A stretch of 64,000 nt of DNA from a virus, in the IMG/VR virus record IMGVR_UViG_3300023274_000002, positions 1 to 64,000 of that record, one strand, 5' to 3'. The position numbers and the translations under genes were made by a program. Below the pieces are notes generated by a model. It made no database searches, was not told the origin of the DNA, and worked only from the letters and a program-made list of their open reading frames with translations. Positions 62,024 to 64,000 of this stretch are shown here, one piece after another. Each line of letters begins with the position of its first letter. The first letter of the stretch is position 1.

Positions 62024-62329
62024 GTGGAGACGACCGAATTTCTGCTCAAGCTGAGCCGCGACGCTCAGAACCAGGCAGACGACCTGCGCGGGCTGGTGGC
62101 TCGCATGCGCGGCCTTCCGGTGCGCACCGGCGAGCGCAGCGTCTGCGCCGAGGTGACCGGCGGCCACGCGATGAACGCAGCGGCCGAGGCCGCGGCACTG
62201 AAGGCGTGCGGTCAGATCATGGAAGCCGTAGCCTCCATGGACCAGTTGATCGGTCAGTTCCGGGCTGAGGCGGAAGTGGTCGCCGATATCACCGACGACC
62301 TGATCGCCGGGGCGGGGCGCCTGTTCTAG
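62024..62329 (+). CDS. Rightward insertion gene in the tail operon, hypothetical
   Basis: 101 residues, GTG 62024. Helical, charged: EFLLKLSRDAQNQADDLRGL, AAEAAALKACGQIMEAVASM. Its TAG at 62327-62329 shares CTAG with the convergent stop of 62326-62754. It has its own promoter and was probably inserted as a unit. Confidence 0.68.
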   Translation: METTEFLLKLSRDAQNQADDLRGLVARMRGLPVRTGERSVCAEVTGGHAMNAAAEAAALKACGQIMEAVASMDQLIGQFRAEAEVVADITDDLIAGAGRLF

Positions 62330-62754
62330 GCCGGCCGCATCCGCACGGTGAAGTTGACGATGAGGCGGGGTAGGTCGCCATCGGGCACCCAAGACGGTCC
62401 GGTGATGTCGTCGGACACCATCAGCACGGCGCCGCCGACGGTGACCCCCCGCCCTTCCATCTGAGTGCTGATCTCCTCGGCCAGCGCGACCGCCGCCGTG
62501 GTGGCAGCCTCTCGCGTCCCGCCGTAGACCTGCGCGCTGAGCGCGGCCATCATGTCCGGGTTCTCGCCGGAGTCCTGCGACCGGCTGGAGTACTGCTCCT
62601 CGATGAAGGCGTACGTCTTGGGCTCACCGCCGCCGAGCTTGCGCATGTGCGCGCCGAGCCAGAGCGGGTTGCCCGGACCGCACAGCGTGTCCGTCCGCGA
62701 GTTGATCCAGGCTGCCATCGCGCCGACCGCGTCGACGTACGTCCGGGCGCTCAC
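62326..62754 (-). CDS. Tail terminator / head-tail joining protein candidate
   Basis: 142 residues, GTG 62754 (GTGA). ARTYVDAVGAMAAWINSRTD and DLPRLIVNFTVRMRP; acidic helical middle. Fits the tail-terminator position between connector genes and major tail protein, but sequence support is weak. Confidence 0.55.
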   Translation of the reverse strand: MSARTYVDAVGAMAAWINSRTDTLCGPGNPLWLGAHMRKLGGGEPKTYAFIEEQYSSRSQDSGENPDMMAALSAQVYGGTREAATTAAVALAEEISTQMEGRGVTVGGAVLMVSDDITGPSWVPDGDLPRLIVNFTVRMRPA

Positions 62755-63035
62755 GCCGGCACCCATCGTCCGTCACGGATGAAGCCGTGGTGGTCGCACT
62801 GCTGGCAGGCAAGCGATGGGCTCAGCGTGAGCGGATCTTCGCTCAGGACTTCCCACGTCGGCGAGGTGGGCGACCACCATTCCGGCCGGGTGCGTCCGGT
62901 GAACGCGATGAAGCCCGCTTCGTATTCGCCGCGCTCCTTGTGCCACTCGTGGATGCCGATCCACTCGTCGTCGCGGAAGACTTTCGTGTAAAACGTCTCG
63001 TGACCGAGGTCGATCGCGCCATCGGGGAGCGTCAC
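62751..63035 (-). CDS. Conserved actinophage hypothetical protein
   Basis: 94 residues, GTG 63035 (GTGA). TLPDGAIDLGHETFYTKVFR, EWHKERGEYEAGFIAFTGRT, and a Cys end DPLTLSPSLACQQCDHHGFI. The terminal pattern recurs in short actinomycete phage proteins; function unknown. Confidence 0.62.
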   Translation of the reverse strand: MTLPDGAIDLGHETFYTKVFRDDEWIGIHEWHKERGEYEAGFIAFTGRTRPEWWSPTSPTWEVLSEDPLTLSPSLACQQCDHHGFIRDGRWVPA

Positions 63036-63466
63036 CGGAACACCCTGCCGGCCAGGTCGCCGAGTGCCGCGCGGCACCACGGGAACGGCGGGTTGCCGGG
63101 GTGCTGCACGCTGCGACCGAAGATCTGGCCGGTCTTGCGGTTGCGCAGCGGATAGTCGCCGTGGCTCTCGATGGTGTGCGGCGGAGTGCCGAGTTCCAGG
63201 CCGAGGGGGTAGTTGTACCCCTCGGGCGTGGTCGCGTCGGAGCCTACGTCCCAGAACGGCCCGATCGTGTCGCCGCCCCGCTCCACCTGGACGCGGTCAC
63301 GGGCGTAGCCGGGCGTGCGGCCGTAGCTGCCGTCCTCGCTCACCGGCATCCGGCGCTTCTGTCCAGCGGCCACAACAACGGCCGCCTGTTCCATCGCGGG
63401 CGCGCCGACGGCGAGCAGGCCGACCTCCCATCGCGGGTCCATCTGGAAGCGCACCGGCGCGGACAT
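63032..63466 (-). CDS. Head-tail connector (HK97 gp10-like)
   Basis: 144 residues, ATG 63466. Basic N-terminal region (VVVAAGQKRRMP), then LELGTPPHTIESHGDYPLRN, HPGNPPFPWCRAALGDLAG, which resembles gp10-type neck proteins. Two bases after the upstream stop. Confidence 0.6.
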   Translation of the reverse strand: MSAPVRFQMDPRWEVGLLAVGAPAMEQAAVVVAAGQKRRMPVSEDGSYGRTPGYARDRVQVERGGDTIGPFWDVGSDATTPEGYNYPLGLELGTPPHTIESHGDYPLRNRKTGQIFGRSVQHPGNPPFPWCRAALGDLAGRVFR

Positions 63467-63468
63467 GG

Positions 63469-63975
63469 TCAGCCGTTCGCCTGCTCGGTCGCTGCCTCGG
63501 CCACCGGGTCACCCGAGCGCGCCGGCCCGGGCTGCCACGCCTGAAGGTCGGCCTTGGTGGTCGCGTCGTCGCCGGCCCACGCCTGATCCTCGGCGGTCGC
63601 CTGCGGGTGCTTGCTGACGTACGTGACCCACTCGGCCTTCTTGGCGGAGTCAGCCGGGCGGACTGGGCCGCTCTCCACGCGCTCGTCGTTGGCCGCCGGC
63701 TCGAACGATTCGAGGTCGTCCTGCGTGGCCGCCGCGGCATCCTCCTCGCTCATGCCGTTGGCGCGGGCCCACGTCTCCCACGCCACGCGGTTATCGCCCG
63801 GGCCCGGCCGGGGCACGACCGGGGCGGGCGGCTCGAGGTCGGGCCGCTCCTCGCTGACGTCCTCGCCGAGCACGAGTTCCCAGGCCTCGGCGACCTCCTC
63901 GCGGATCTCGTCGCCGCGCTGGTATCCGGCCACCAGCGTGCCGGGTGCCGAAAGCCTGTGCAGTGCGTACAGCAT
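63469..63975 (-). CDS. Head-tail adaptor / head protein candidate
   Basis: 168 residues, ATG 63975 (GAGGAGACGATC). LHRLSAPGTLVAGYQRGDEI at the N-terminus then a long acidic Pro/Ala-rich part. The bases preceding it read, on the minus strand, as GAC-TGA-type end of another gene in frame with the capsid gene at the other window edge. Function by position. Confidence 0.55.
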   Translation of the reverse strand: MLYALHRLSAPGTLVAGYQRGDEIREEVAEAWELVLGEDVSEERPDLEPPAPVVPRPGPGDNRVAWETWARANGMSEEDAAAATQDDLESFEPAANDERVESGPVRPADSAKKAEWVTYVSKHPQATAEDQAWAGDDATTKADLQAWQPGPARSGDPVAEAATEQANG

Positions 63976-64000
63976 GATCGTCTCCTCAATCAGTCACGTA

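Noticed and set aside
1-64000. CRISPR arrays, insertion sequences, rRNA genes
   Set aside because: No regularly spaced identical repeats with spacers, no transposase-like protein, no rRNA-like sequence anywhere in the window.

Overview
The window is almost certainly one actinobacteriophage genome, complete or nearly so. It is GC-rich, with GC-heavy third codon positions, dense operons joined by ATGA, GTGA and TGATG overlaps, and GAGAGGAGACGAC-type ribosome sites. It carries a full set of tailed-phage structural genes. Host-type signals (FtsK/TraB-like translocase, MerR/BldC-like HTH, DUF397-like protein, frequent GTG starts) point to a Streptomyces- or Micromonospora-like actinomycete. No integrase, transposase, DNA polymerase, CRISPR array or rRNA is visible. 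The two window edges fall either side of the same gene boundary: the major capsid gene runs off base 1, and the first head-tail gene after it starts at 63975. The source molecule is therefore probably circular or circularly permuted.

Layout. (1) 1-7.9 kb, leftward: terminase, portal, a protease-MuF-scaffold fusion, decoration protein and major capsid protein, interrupted by one rightward gene (5068-5850). (2) 7.9-24.1 kb, leftward: about 47 small genes, mostly unknown, including an HNH nuclease, an SNase-like protein, a VRR-NUC nuclease, a YspA/SLOG protein, many Cys-rich proteins, several tiny membrane proteins and a membrane-tethered globin-like protein. (3) 24.1-24.4 kb: an AT-rich noncoding tract flanked by GGGGGACC dyads, a candidate replication origin. 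(4) 24.4-37.7 kb, leftward: replication and recombination genes (DUF3987-like ATPase, MazG-like enzyme, beta clamp, deoxyribosyltransferase-like protein, DNA methyltransferase, SNF2 helicase, ERF annealase, DnaQ exonuclease, YqaJ nuclease). (5) 37.69-37.74 kb: a divergent promoter pair sharing one TTGCGCAA -35 palindrome. (6) 37.8-49.9 kb, rightward: an HTH protein, a noncoding region with a tRNA-like T-arm, a second clamp-like protein, then a run of small promoter-gene-terminator cassettes, then a module resembling actinomycete dsDNA conjugation (HTH, FtsK/TraB-like translocase, seven TGACACC repeats, small membrane proteins), ending in a structured-RNA candidate. (7) 49.9-63.98 kb, leftward: lysis genes, minor tail proteins, tape measure, tail chaperones with a -1 frameshift, major tail protein and head-tail joining proteins, interrupted by one rightward gene (62024-62329) and tRNA-like sequences.

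The most distinctive regulatory feature is an 11-base element, GGGGGTACAGT, found 13 times and only in noncoding DNA. In most copies TACAGT sits 17-18 bases after TTGCG and so forms a promoter. In three cases it lies next to, or inside, an intrinsic terminator. It probably coordinates the small rightward cassettes with several leftward operons and may also be an operator. Many small genes listed here (40-60 codons) are supported by overlaps, strong ribosome sites or leaderless promoter geometry rather than by recognised families.
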